Assembly (NCBI GenBank): GCA_004298725.1
Contig: SCQA01000253.1
Span: forward strand, 1-8,035
Reading direction: 5' to 3'
Source of the DNA: a bacterium
Lineage (GTDB): Bacteria; Desulfobacterota; GWC2-55-46
DNA length: 8,035 nucleotides
The position numbers and the translations under genes are program-made. The notes beneath the pieces were generated by a model that worked only from the letters and a program-made list of their open reading frames with translations, had not been told where the DNA came from and did no database searches. Of the stretch, positions 1 through 7,190 are shown piece by piece; positions within the stretch are counted from its first letter, which is position 1, and each line of letters opens with the position of its first letter.

Positions 1-304
1 AGCCGTATGAACACGCGACGGCAACGCTGAAGCGTTCTTTTCTGATGCTTCGTATTACTTGCAGGTTTGAGAAAAATACGCCGAGCCTGCTTTTGCCGGA
101 TGCGTGTTTTTCTTTTTCATAGACGTATATTTTGTCAATGTCCGGGTTGCCGGCTACGGCGCCGGCGTTATACGTGTTGACAAGCACGGCGAGCATGGCG
201 CTTGGGTGTTTAAGCCTCACCGCCCGAATGGCGGGCGTGGTGCAGATAAGGTCGCCGATGTTATCACGCCGTATGAAAAGAACGCTCTGCAACGCGGGTA
301 TCAT
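1..304 (-). CDS. Glycosyltransferase family 9 (heptosyltransferase-like), 3' end beyond window
   Basis: The first 101 residues of a third GT9 enzyme; the frame is open to base 1. It starts MIPALQSVLFIRRDNIGDLI and contains the GT9 N-terminal signature IRRDNIGDLICTTPAIRAVR (11-30), with the catalytic Gly-Asp aspartate at residue 18. After it come HPSAMLAVLVNTYNAG, NPDIDKIYVYEK (53-64) and the end of a helix-strand unit, IRKERFSVAVACS (87-99), as in the acceptor domain of heptosyltransferases. The ATG (302-304) overlaps the TGA of the upstream O-antigen ligase family gene as ATGA, and GGTG lies 7 nt before it. An in-frame TTG four codons later has no ribosome site. The donor half, including the Asp-Thr-Gly motif, lies outside, so only the family is certain. 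Role in core heptose transfer is inferred. Confidence 0.9.
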   Translation of the reverse strand, partial: MIPALQSVLFIRRDNIGDLICTTPAIRAVRLKHPSAMLAVLVNTYNAGAVAGNPDIDKIYVYEKEKHASGKSRLGVFFSNLQVIRSIRKERFSVAVACSYG

Positions 305-1587
305 TTGTTTTCACCAGCGTTTTTGTAAAGCACGGAACATATAGCGGCAAGCGTAAACATGAGATTGCCGTATGATTCATGCCAGTAGCCGTTTGTAAGG
401 TTAAGTATGGCGTATGACGCGAGTATGCCCGGCACGGCGCATTTGAGAAAGAGCGCGCCCACACTGCCTTCAAGTGATGGCAAAGGTTTTTTATACAGAG
501 CCACTATTTTTGAAACCACGCTGAGCCAGAAGAGAATAAAAGCTGTAAATCCGACAAAGCCGATTTCAAAAAGTATTTGAAGCGTAAGGCTATGCGGGTT
601 TGCCTTGCCGTAACCGGCTTCGTTGAAGTAGAGGTATGTTCTGCCGTTTTTGTCCCATCTGTTTAAAAAGCCGAAGTCCCTTGTAACGAGCGCCATCTTT
701 TTCCATCCGTAGCCGTAGCCGAGCGTGGGCCTTTCCTTTATCATCTCCCATGCGCCAAGCCAGATGGAATCCCTGTCATTCAAGCCTGATGTGTCCTTTA
801 CGAGAAGGTTTTGAGGCGTAAGAAGCGTCTTGTGTCTGATTAAGGCCTCCGGTTTTGTCAGCGCGAACCAGCCCGCGACAATTACTAAAAGAGCAAGGCC
901 GGTAATCAGCGCCTTCCATTTTTTTGACATAAGCGTTATTAGCGCAAGCGATATGACAACCGCGGCAAGTTGTGTTCTGTGGTTGTTAAGTACGGTAAGC
1001 ACAAAACCCAAAATCACGAGCAGGGTCATGGGCGCTTTCACCTTCCAACTGTGGTTTGAAAAGATGATATAGCCGGCGCTAAGCGGCAAGTAAAATGAGG
1101 CAAAGGTGGAATAACCACCCATGAAAGGAGCGTCTTTGTGGGAGAGCCAGTTCATAAGCACGGCGCGGTCGTTAACGGCCACTATTAAAAGGCTGAGTGT
1201 AAAAAAGCTCAGTATCATGGAAAGAAAAACAGGCTTTAAATCATCGAAGGATTTGTAGTTGGCGACTATTGCAAGGTACAATACCGCCTCATAAAAGAGG
1301 TTTTTTCTGAGCGTATCAAGGCTGTCAGCCGGGTACGGGCTTAAAACAGAACTTAAAAGCGCAACGCTAAAGAGCGCGCAAAGCGCAAGCAAGGTTCTTT
1401 CTTTAAATTCAAAATTGTGACGGGCGCAACTGAGTTTGGCGATAAGAAGCGCTAACACGGCTATGAAGAACGCGTCTTTAAAAGTGGAAAGGCCGTTAAA
1501 GGGCTGAAGAAATAAAAATAACGGTATAAGCACGCGTGAAAGCGAATAGTTCCCGTTGTAAGAGTCTATTTTAGAAAGCAGAGACAT
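301..1587 (-). CDS. O-antigen ligase / polymerase family membrane protein (Wzy_C), 428 aa
   Basis: A multi-pass inner-membrane protein of the O-antigen ligase/polymerase superfamily. In lipopolysaccharide synthesis such proteins join undecaprenyl-linked glycan to lipid A-core (WaaL) or polymerise repeat units (Wzy) on the periplasmic side. I count roughly ten to twelve hydrophobic segments, from about residue 18 to 420. The diagnostic region follows: an Arg in LNNHRTQLAAV (R204), then a large hydrophilic loop (about 245-330) containing DRDSIWLGAWEMIKERPTLGYGYG-type sequence (271-294), and NPHSLTLQILFEIGFVG (330-346) with the family's His at 332. Ligase and polymerase cannot be separated by sequence alone; GT9 core enzymes on both sides favour ligase. 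The ATG at 1587 is 18 nt after the upstream stop, with AAGGTGG about 9 nt before it. Its TGA overlaps the next ATG. Confidence 0.88.
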   Translation of the reverse strand: MSLLSKIDSYNGNYSLSRVLIPLFLFLQPFNGLSTFKDAFFIAVLALLIAKLSCARHNFEFKERTLLALCALFSVALLSSVLSPYPADSLDTLRKNLFYEAVLYLAIVANYKSFDDLKPVFLSMILSFFTLSLLIVAVNDRAVLMNWLSHKDAPFMGGYSTFASFYLPLSAGYIIFSNHSWKVKAPMTLLVILGFVLTVLNNHRTQLAAVVISLALITLMSKKWKALITGLALLVIVAGWFALTKPEALIRHKTLLTPQNLLVKDTSGLNDRDSIWLGAWEMIKERPTLGYGYGWKKMALVTRDFGFLNRWDKNGRTYLYFNEAGYGKANPHSLTLQILFEIGFVGFTAFILFWLSVVSKIVALYKKPLPSLEGSVGALFLKCAVPGILASYAILNLTNGYWHESYGNLMFTLAAICSVLYKNAGENK

Positions 1588-1605
1588 TTTCCTAAGCCAC
1601 CTTTA

Positions 1606-2712
1606 TCAGTGTCGTAGAGCTTTTAGCGCGCAGGCAAATACTTCATCAACGGTTATGCCCGTTACGCATTTTCTGTGGTTGTACCTGCATTTATAAGGGG
1701 TTTGAAACGTATGCGAGCAAGGCACGCATACAAGCTCTTTTTTTTGCACTATAAAACTATTTTTGCCCATAGGCCGCTGGTTTTTCATGTCGCAAGGCCC
1801 GGCAATGTCAACAACCGGCACGTCAAGCGCGTCTGCCATGTATATAAGCCCGGTGTCGACGCCTATGGCGAGCGAGAGCTTTTTTATAAGCGCCGGAGCT
1901 TCGGCTAAGGAGAAACTTCCGCAGGCATTTAAAACGCGCTCTTTGCCGTATAAGGCCGTAAGCCCTGCGGAGATTTCGCCGTCTTCTTTGGCTCCGGCAA
2001 ATACCACTGTAGCGTTGGTTTCTTGCAAGAGTCTTTTTGAAAGCGCGACAAAATTTTCCTCGCCCCAATTCTTCAGAGCGTTCGCGGTTGACGGTATTAT
2101 GCCTATAAACGGACCCTTGCCGGCTAAAAAGGCTGTAGCTTTATTTTCCGCTTCCGGCGCGGAATAAACTTCTTTGTCAATTGAACGGCTCTGTATGCTG
2201 AATTGGCCGAGAGCTTTCAAATACGTCTCAAGCGAAGTTTTCTCGCCATGCGGCACGGTAGCGGTATTAAGGCGCATAAGGCTTTTAAGCGTTCCTCCGG
2301 CGGATTCCGGGTATATGCAAACTCTTTTCGGTATTGCGGCCCAGTACGCTGAAAGAATGTTCGCGGCGTTTGGCAAAAGTATAAGCGCGTCAGTGTAGCC
2401 TTTTTTATAAAGCAAGCGGGCAAAGGCAAGTTTTTTGAAAAGCCCTTTAAGCCCGCCCGGAGGCAGTTCGATAATTTCGTCAATACGCGGGTTGTATTTA
2501 AGCACCGCAGTTGCAACCGGATTTATTACAACGCCAAGTTTGGCGTTAGGGTGCGCCTTTTTAATTTCACGAAATACAGGCGTAGTGCATATCATATCGC
2601 CTATTTTGGCCGTTTGAAAGACGAGAAATGCCTTCCTACCGCTTTTCGGCTTTAGCAGTGAAAGCAGGCGGACAACAGGGTAAGTAAGAAGGGCTAAAAA
2701 CGCATATATCAA
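1606..2712 (-). CDS. Glycosyltransferase family 9 (heptosyltransferase-like) with hydrophobic N-terminus, 368 aa, TTG start
   Basis: A complete GT9 enzyme, probably adding heptose or a similar sugar to the lipopolysaccharide core. Residues 1-20 are hydrophobic and followed by Lys/Arg, suggesting a membrane anchor or amphipathic helix. The catalytic-region motif QTAKIGDMICTTP (33-45) follows, with the Gly-Asp aspartate at 39. The donor domain has IIPSTANALKNWGEENF, VVFAGAKED, and GVDTGLIYMADAL; in this last motif a Tyr (codon 1840-1842) stands where family members normally have His. The tail has four cysteines (CVPC, then two more). A TTG at 2727 is also in frame, but only the TTG at 2712 has a GGAG 7 nt upstream, and it overlaps the preceding TGA as TTGA. 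Family is firm; activity is slightly uncertain because of the Tyr. Confidence 0.92.
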   Translation of the reverse strand: MIYAFLALLTYPVVRLLSLLKPKSGRKAFLVFQTAKIGDMICTTPVFREIKKAHPNAKLGVVINPVATAVLKYNPRIDEIIELPPGGLKGLFKKLAFARLLYKKGYTDALILLPNAANILSAYWAAIPKRVCIYPESAGGTLKSLMRLNTATVPHGEKTSLETYLKALGQFSIQSRSIDKEVYSAPEAENKATAFLAGKGPFIGIIPSTANALKNWGEENFVALSKRLLQETNATVVFAGAKEDGEISAGLTALYGKERVLNACGSFSLAEAPALIKKLSLAIGVDTGLIYMADALDVPVVDIAGPCDMKNQRPMGKNSFIVQKKELVCVPCSHTFQTPYKCRYNHRKCVTGITVDEVFACALKALRH

Positions 2713-3911
2713 GAGGTTGCTCCGCAAAGGACTTTTGTTACGCCTTCAACGTATTTGTCTATTGAAAATTCGAGAGTAACCCTTGCCCGCGCTGATGTGC
2801 CCATTTGTTTTCCGATCGCGGGGTTTTGTTTAAGCTTTATCAGCGCGGCTAAAAGCGCGCCGGAGTTTTGGCGTTCAAGCACCATCCCGGTTACGTTGTT
2901 CGTAATCAGCTCCGTTGGGCCGGTAATGCCAAAGGCAACGCACGGTTTTGACATGAGCATGGCCTCAAGTATAACCCTTGGCAGGCCCTCTGTTTCAGAC
3001 GCGAGCACAAAAACATCCATCGCGTTTATCAGCGAAATTGCGTCGGTTGAAAAACCGGTGAATATTACGCGCTTGGCAAGGCCAAGAGATACGGCCATTT
3101 TTTTAAGGTTTCCTTCTTCCGGCCCTTCGCCCGCTATCAGGCAATACGCGCCGGTGTCTTTTTTAAGCCCTGACATGGCCTCAAGAAGCAGTCCTACGCG
3201 CTTTCTCTTTATAAGAGAGCCTGCGGTGCCGATAAGAAAGGCGTCATCGGGTATGGAGTATTTTTTTCTTATGTCAATCGCGTCGCGTAGCGGCTTTAAT
3301 GACGGGTCAATTCCGTTATGCACCACCGTGCAAAGAGCGCGTGAAACGCCGCCCTTTACGAGCGATTCAAGCACGCCGTTTGATACGCATATCACCTTTG
3401 CCGCGTTCTCGTTCACTGTTTTTGCTTCAAAAGGCGTCGGCGTTATTTCAACCCTTGCGTGCTGAACGCAGGCAACGCCGGCGGCCTTTGCCGCGAAAAA
3501 ACCTTCAAGGTTGGATGACGGCTGGTTGTTCATGTAAAGAAGAGCGGCTTTTTCCGCGTCGAGTGTTTCGGCTATGAGTTTGGAAAGCGGCATAATCCGT
3601 TCTTTGAAGTCTTGATTGAAGAGGAACTTTTTTTTAAGGCCCGGGCTGAGGCTGAGTATTGCGCGCATAAGTTCTTTTTTTGCCTTTGCCGGTTTTGTTG
3701 CTTTTGGCCGGGCAAGGCAAATGAATTTAACGCCGAGTTTTTCAAGCTCTGTTTTTATGTCGGAGTTTGCGCCATGTTTGTAGTTGGCGTAAAACACGGC
3801 TGTAAAAGAAAAAAGCCTTTTATCAACGCGTTTTAAAAGCTCGATTAAGCTGTTTGTGCCGCCGCCCCATTCTTTGCCCGTGTCGAGAACGACTATTTTT
3901 TTAATTGCCAT
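2709..3911 (-). CDS. Glycosyltransferase family 4, 400 aa
   Basis: A third GT4 enzyme, predicted to add a sugar from a nucleotide-sugar donor in the cytoplasm. The N-terminal domain begins with a Rossmann strand (IKKIVVLDTG) followed by GGGTNSLIELL (16-26), the GG loop typical of the family. The donor domain carries VHNGIDP (197-203), GSLIKRKR (231-238) with basic phosphate-binding residues, IAGEGPEE (259-266), FTGF (284-287), and the E-x7-E motif EGLPRVILE (308-316), then SKPCVAFGITGPTE. The length is normal and no part is missing. Its ATG lies 3 nt after the upstream TGA; an AGAGG sits about 11 nt upstream, a loosely spaced ribosome site. The TGA at 2709-2711 overlaps the proposed TTG start of the next gene. 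The specific sugar cannot be deduced. Confidence 0.94.
   Translation of the reverse strand: MAIKKIVVLDTGKEWGGGTNSLIELLKRVDKRLFSFTAVFYANYKHGANSDIKTELEKLGVKFICLARPKATKPAKAKKELMRAILSLSPGLKKKFLFNQDFKERIMPLSKLIAETLDAEKAALLYMNNQPSSNLEGFFAAKAAGVACVQHARVEITPTPFEAKTVNENAAKVICVSNGVLESLVKGGVSRALCTVVHNGIDPSLKPLRDAIDIRKKYSIPDDAFLIGTAGSLIKRKRVGLLLEAMSGLKKDTGAYCLIAGEGPEEGNLKKMAVSLGLAKRVIFTGFSTDAISLINAMDVFVLASETEGLPRVILEAMLMSKPCVAFGITGPTELITNNVTGMVLERQNSGALLAALIKLKQNPAIGKQMGTSARARVTLEFSIDKYVEGVTKVLCGATS
2720..2723 (-). promoter_or_regulatory. Shine-Dalgarno GGAG for the TTG at 2712
   Basis: GGAG on the minus strand, inside the 3' end of the upstream GT4 gene, with a 7-nt spacer (CAACCTC) to the TTG at 2712. 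The alternative in-frame TTG at 2727 has no comparable sequence upstream, so this site favours the shorter protein. Confidence 0.7.
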
Positions 3912-3914
3912 CGG

Positions 3915-5018
3915 TCAGACAACCTCTTTTAACGAATTAACGACGTAACGGGCAAGACTACCGCAGTCAAGTTCGTTTTTTGCAAGTTCATGGCCTTTTT
4001 GCGCTATTACCGCGCTCCGGGCAATATTTGAAAGATAATGCCGGCTAAGCGAGTCGAAATCTCTGAAAAGATTGTCGACAAAAACGCAGTTTTCCGCATC
4101 TTTGAAGCCCGCCTTGATTTCAATGGTGGGGCGGTTTAAAAAAAGCAGGCCGCCAAATAGCGGCAGTTCGTAATGCTTAGGCGCGTCCCATCCGCGCCCT
4201 TCGGGGCTTACGCATATTTTAGAGCGCTTAAGCGTGCTGTAGAATTCGGCCTTGGTAAGCCTGCCGTTTTTAGGGGATACCACCTTGTATTTTTCCGCAA
4301 GCTTGTCAAGCAGAGGCAGTAAAAGCCTGCGCTGGTAACTGGCGTACGTGCTTCCGAGAAACGTAATGTCGATGTCGCGTTCATGGTACGGCGTTAAGCC
4401 GTCCATCGGCGTACAAACTGAAATGGAATCGGGGTCGTAACCCGTCCACACTGGCCGGAGTTTCAATGCAAGGGTCATAAGTTCTTCGTTAGTCAGATGG
4501 AACTTAAACAGCCTGAATGCCATGAACCTGTTAAAAGGAAGCTCGCGCTTGAAGTACATGGCCGAATGAAGAAGAAGCCCGTAGTCAACCGGATGGATAA
4601 ACGGCTCGTCAAGGTCGTCAAGCACGGCAAAAGGCGGAAGTTTCAAGCCCTGTTTTATCCAGTCAAGCACAAGCGTGCCGCCCATTTTGTGTTTGTTGGA
4701 CTGAAGCGAATACTTGAGCGAGCGCGACACCGTTGAAAGCACGCCGTGTTTGCCGCCGCCGTAGTCAACGCGCGCGACGGTCGTTATAATCAGGCCGTAT
4801 TTTTTTCTTTTTAAGTTGCGAACGACCTCCTGATACGCAGGGTAAGAGATGCCTCTTCCCTCGAACTTCATTTGATAAGTTCCGGTCTGGCCGTAGCTTT
4901 GTTTCACAATATCAGGGTAATGGTCGAATTCCATGCCGGTTTTAGAAAGGCCGAGCACGAACGTGTCAAACCCTATATGGAAATCCCTTTTTGGGGTGCC
5001 TATGACGAGTATCTTCAT
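3915..5018 (-). CDS. Divergent glycosyltransferase-like protein, 367 aa (CgeB / Glyco_trans_1_2-like C-terminus)
   Basis: Probably a GT-B-type glycosyltransferase, but far less canonical than its neighbours. It starts with a Rossmann-like strand MKILVIGTP and has a second candidate strand, YGLIITTVARVDYGGG (74-89). A central stretch has LDDLDEPFIHPVDYG (133-147) and YFKRELPFNR (155-164). The C-terminal part has DIDITFLGS (215-223), AEFYSTLKRSKICVSPEGRGW (the segment 257-277), then HYELPLFGGLLFLNRP (282-297) and ENCVFVDN (309-316). That order, with Tyr/Glu before a Gly-Gly and a late valine-rich strand, resembles the Glyco_trans_1_2 domain of CgeB-like proteins; an exostosin-like fold is the alternative. 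It lacks the E-x7-E and KG motifs of ordinary GT4 enzymes. It begins 2 nt after the upstream stop without a clear Shine-Dalgarno. A role in this glycan pathway rests mainly on context. Confidence 0.7.
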   Translation of the reverse strand: MKILVIGTPKRDFHIGFDTFVLGLSKTGMEFDHYPDIVKQSYGQTGTYQMKFEGRGISYPAYQEVVRNLKRKKYGLIITTVARVDYGGGKHGVLSTVSRSLKYSLQSNKHKMGGTLVLDWIKQGLKLPPFAVLDDLDEPFIHPVDYGLLLHSAMYFKRELPFNRFMAFRLFKFHLTNEELMTLALKLRPVWTGYDPDSISVCTPMDGLTPYHERDIDITFLGSTYASYQRRLLLPLLDKLAEKYKVVSPKNGRLTKAEFYSTLKRSKICVSPEGRGWDAPKHYELPLFGGLLFLNRPTIEIKAGFKDAENCVFVDNLFRDFDSLSRHYLSNIARSAVIAQKGHELAKNELDCGSLARYVVNSLKEVV

Positions 5019-5020
5019 TT

Positions 5021-5992
5021 TTATTTTTGCCGTTCAAGCAAATTCACGTAAAGCTTTGTGTAATCCTTAGCCATGCGCAAGTGGTTGAATTTTTCATTGA
5101 CGCTCTCTAAGCAGTCCTCGGCTTTCAACGAGCCGATATTTTTTATGGCGACGGTCATTTCATTTACGTCTTTGCATAGAAAGCCGGTTTTAGCGTGCTC
5201 GATAATTTCAGGCATAGCGCCGTTATGCGTGGTTATAACGGGTGTGCCGCTTGCGAGCGCTTCAATGGTAACTATGCCGAAGGCCTCGCACCACCGCGTG
5301 GGGAAGATAAGGGCGCGCGCCTTCGCAAGGAGCATGGCCTTTAATTCTCCGCCGACAGGGCCGACGTAGTGTATCCTGTCGGAGAGCTGTTTTTTAAGGT
5401 ACCCCCTCCAGTACGAGTTGACGAATTTTATATTGTGGACGTTTCCGGCTATTATAAGCCGCACTCCGGCTTTGTTGGCGGCTGAAATTGCCCAGTCAAC
5501 GCCTTTTACGTCCCAGTCAACGCGCGAGAGAAAAAGAAAGTAGTCGTCTTTTTCCTTTCTGTAAATGTATTCGCTCTGGTCAAGGCCTATATGCACAACC
5601 GGGTTTTGCTCCTGGCCGCCCCAGTATTTTTTCTGAGCGCCGGATATAAAGCAATACCGGGCGTCAAGCCCTTTCATGTTGCTTACCGTGCCGTAAACCG
5701 TGACGATTGACGGCAGGCCGTAGTTGTTTTCAAATAAAGAATCGTTATTAAAATGTATTATGTCGGAGTCTTTCGGAATAAGTTTTTTTATGGCGTCAGG
5801 CGCCGGTACTTTGACGTCAACAAAAGGCACAAAGACGTTTTTAGCGCGCGCCACGCTTGAACCTTCAGGGCCGATGAAGGTAATTTTATGGCCAAGCTCC
5901 GAGAGGCCTTTGATGAGCCATACAACCGCCCTTTCAACGCCGCCGTATTCTTTAACCGGAAGTTTTTTCGGGTAATAAAATACAATGTGCAA
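5021..5992 (-). CDS. Glycosyltransferase family 4, 323 aa, TTG start
   Basis: A second GT4 enzyme. From the chosen start it opens MHIVFYYPKK and has YGGVERAVVWL (16-26), the glycine-rich donor/acceptor loop usually close to the N-terminus of this family. The donor domain has LSRVDWDVKG (155-164), IAGN (181-184), the E-x7-E motif EAFGIVTIE (236-244), then SGTPVI and MPEIIEH. The frame extends upstream to an ATG at 6118, but that start would overlap the preceding gene by 104 nt and add 42 residues rich in Lys with no family resemblance. The TTG at 5992 has a GGAGG exactly 7 nt upstream and leaves a 22-nt gap after the preceding stop. A cytoplasmic sugar transferase in glycan assembly is inferred from family and neighbours; the linkage is unknown. 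Confidence 0.92.
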   Translation of the reverse strand: MHIVFYYPKKLPVKEYGGVERAVVWLIKGLSELGHKITFIGPEGSSVARAKNVFVPFVDVKVPAPDAIKKLIPKDSDIIHFNNDSLFENNYGLPSIVTVYGTVSNMKGLDARYCFISGAQKKYWGGQEQNPVVHIGLDQSEYIYRKEKDDYFLFLSRVDWDVKGVDWAISAANKAGVRLIIAGNVHNIKFVNSYWRGYLKKQLSDRIHYVGPVGGELKAMLLAKARALIFPTRWCEAFGIVTIEALASGTPVITTHNGAMPEIIEHAKTGFLCKDVNEMTVAIKNIGSLKAEDCLESVNEKFNHLRMAKDYTKLYVNLLERQK

Positions 5993-5999
5993 AGAACGG

Positions 6000-6004
6000 C
6001 CTCC
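6000..6004 (-). promoter_or_regulatory. Shine-Dalgarno GGAGG that fixes a TTG start
   Basis: A perfect GGAGG core on the minus strand lies between the stop of the upstream GT4 (6015) and the TTG at 5992, with a 7-nt spacer. It is the strongest ribosome binding site I see in the window and it decides the start of the 5021-5992 gene. Confidence 0.85.
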
Positions 6005-6014
6005 AACTAAATTA

Positions 6015-7190
6015 TTAGTCAATTTTTTGCAAGACTTTTTTATAAACGTCATAAATCTTAGCGGCGTTCTTAGATGCGTCAAAAAGCAGGCAGGCCCTTT
6101 TTCTGCCTTTTTCGCCAAGCTCTTTTTTAAGACCTTGGTTGTCCATAAGCAATATAATTTTTTCCGTAAGCTCGAAAAACTCGCCGGGCGTAAAAGTAAG
6201 CCCTGCAGAGCCGATTACCTCCGGTATCGAACCGGATGCCGAGCCGATTACCGGAACTCCGCACGCCATGGCCTCGACAAGCACCATGCCGAACTGCTCT
6301 TGCCATGTCATTGTGGGGTAGCTTGGGCAGACGAACGCGTCCGCGAGGTTGTAAAATCGCCTTATTTCAGTGTATGGCAAAAAGCCGGTGAATTTAAAGT
6401 GCTTTTCCACCCCGGCCTCGGCGATTATTTTTTTAAGGTTGGCAAGTTGAGCGCCTCTGCCGGTAATTAGAAAGGTAAAGTCCTTCCGGCCTTTCGCCAA
6501 AAGCGCTTTTGCGGCGTACGGCAAAAGGTGCACGCCCTTCCATGAGGCAAGCTTGCCTATGTAGAGGATTATAAAATCATTCTCCGGCACGGACATTTCA
6601 CGCAGGAGACCGGTGTCTTTGGCTTCCGGCTTGAAAAGGTTCAGATCAACGCCGGTATAGACGGTTGTAATTTTTTCTTCAGGCACGCCTTCAAGGAGCA
6701 TGGTTCGTTTGATTGTGTCGCACCACGGTATGAAGTGGTCTATCGCGGCGTATGTCGAATGCTTAATGTAGTTTGTTTTGTCGTCAAAGGCCTGCCTGAA
6801 AGGAATATTTTCAGCGTAGCTCACGACAAGCTTGAATTTTTTGCCTTGCCCTTTAAGCCCGGCAAGCGTGTATAAAGATCTACTTGAGTCGTGGCATTCA
6901 ATTATGTCATAGGGCGCGAGATATTTGTTCAGCGAGTTGTAGTAAAAGTCGAGCTTTTTATGCGGCGCGCCAAGCACGCGCCTTGCGGAGGCCGGTAGAG
7001 AGGCGAGGCCGAGCATGATTTCTTCTTTATGAGTAAGCAGTGTTTTCGGTAAAAGCACGTCTTTTACGTCGAACTTGTTTCTTTCGCCGACGAAGACGTT
7101 CACCTCGGTATCCGGAAAGGATAAGAGCGGCTCAAACATCTGCGACATCCATTTAGACACGCCGTTTTCCCAAACGATGCCGATTTTCAT
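6015..7190 (-). CDS. Glycosyltransferase family 4, 391 aa
   Basis: A retaining GT-B glycosyltransferase of family GT4, predicted to add a sugar from a nucleotide-sugar donor to a growing lipid-linked or core oligosaccharide in the cytoplasm. The N-terminal half (about 1-190) is the variable acceptor domain and ends with the typical VYTGVDLNLFKP hinge (177-188). The C-terminal donor domain (about 205-390) carries GKLASWKG (212-219) with the phosphate-binding lysine, then ITGRG (242-246), FTGFLPY (267-273), and the E-x7-E motif EQFGMVLVE (298-306) followed by GVPVIGS. Its full length matches the family. The ATG at 7190 overlaps the upstream stop by 4 nt; there is no strong Shine-Dalgarno, so reinitiation after the upstream gene is likely. 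Acceptor and donor sugars cannot be read from sequence. Confidence 0.94.
   Translation of the reverse strand: MKIGIVWENGVSKWMSQMFEPLLSFPDTEVNVFVGERNKFDVKDVLLPKTLLTHKEEIMLGLASLPASARRVLGAPHKKLDFYYNSLNKYLAPYDIIECHDSSRSLYTLAGLKGQGKKFKLVVSYAENIPFRQAFDDKTNYIKHSTYAAIDHFIPWCDTIKRTMLLEGVPEEKITTVYTGVDLNLFKPEAKDTGLLREMSVPENDFIILYIGKLASWKGVHLLPYAAKALLAKGRKDFTFLITGRGAQLANLKKIIAEAGVEKHFKFTGFLPYTEIRRFYNLADAFVCPSYPTMTWQEQFGMVLVEAMACGVPVIGSASGSIPEVIGSAGLTFTPGEFFELTEKIILLMDNQGLKKELGEKGRKRACLLFDASKNAAKIYDVYKKVLQKID

Noticed and set aside
1738..1745. A8 run (minus strand) near the end of the middle GT9 as a frameshift site
   Set aside because: The Cys-rich tail and the ITVDEV helix after it match the other GT9, so the zero frame is the functional one.
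2755..3465. Long plus-strand open frame (236 codons)
   Set aside because: It is antisense to a GT4 gene with clear motifs; its translation is Ser/Pro/Arg-rich without recognisable domains. It is a shadow of the real gene.
3628..3635. A8 run (minus strand) as a possible slippery site or assembly indel
   Set aside because: The GT4 frame continues intact across it with family motifs on both sides, and no alternative frame offers a sensible product.
5993..6014. The longest intergenic gap (22 nt) as a possible promoter or terminator
   Set aside because: It is too short for either and is accounted for by the ribosome binding site; no hairpin with a T-run is visible.
5985..6470. Plus-strand open frame of 161 codons
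   Set aside because: It lies opposite the C-terminal part of a well-supported GT4 gene, has no motif and no plausible operon context.
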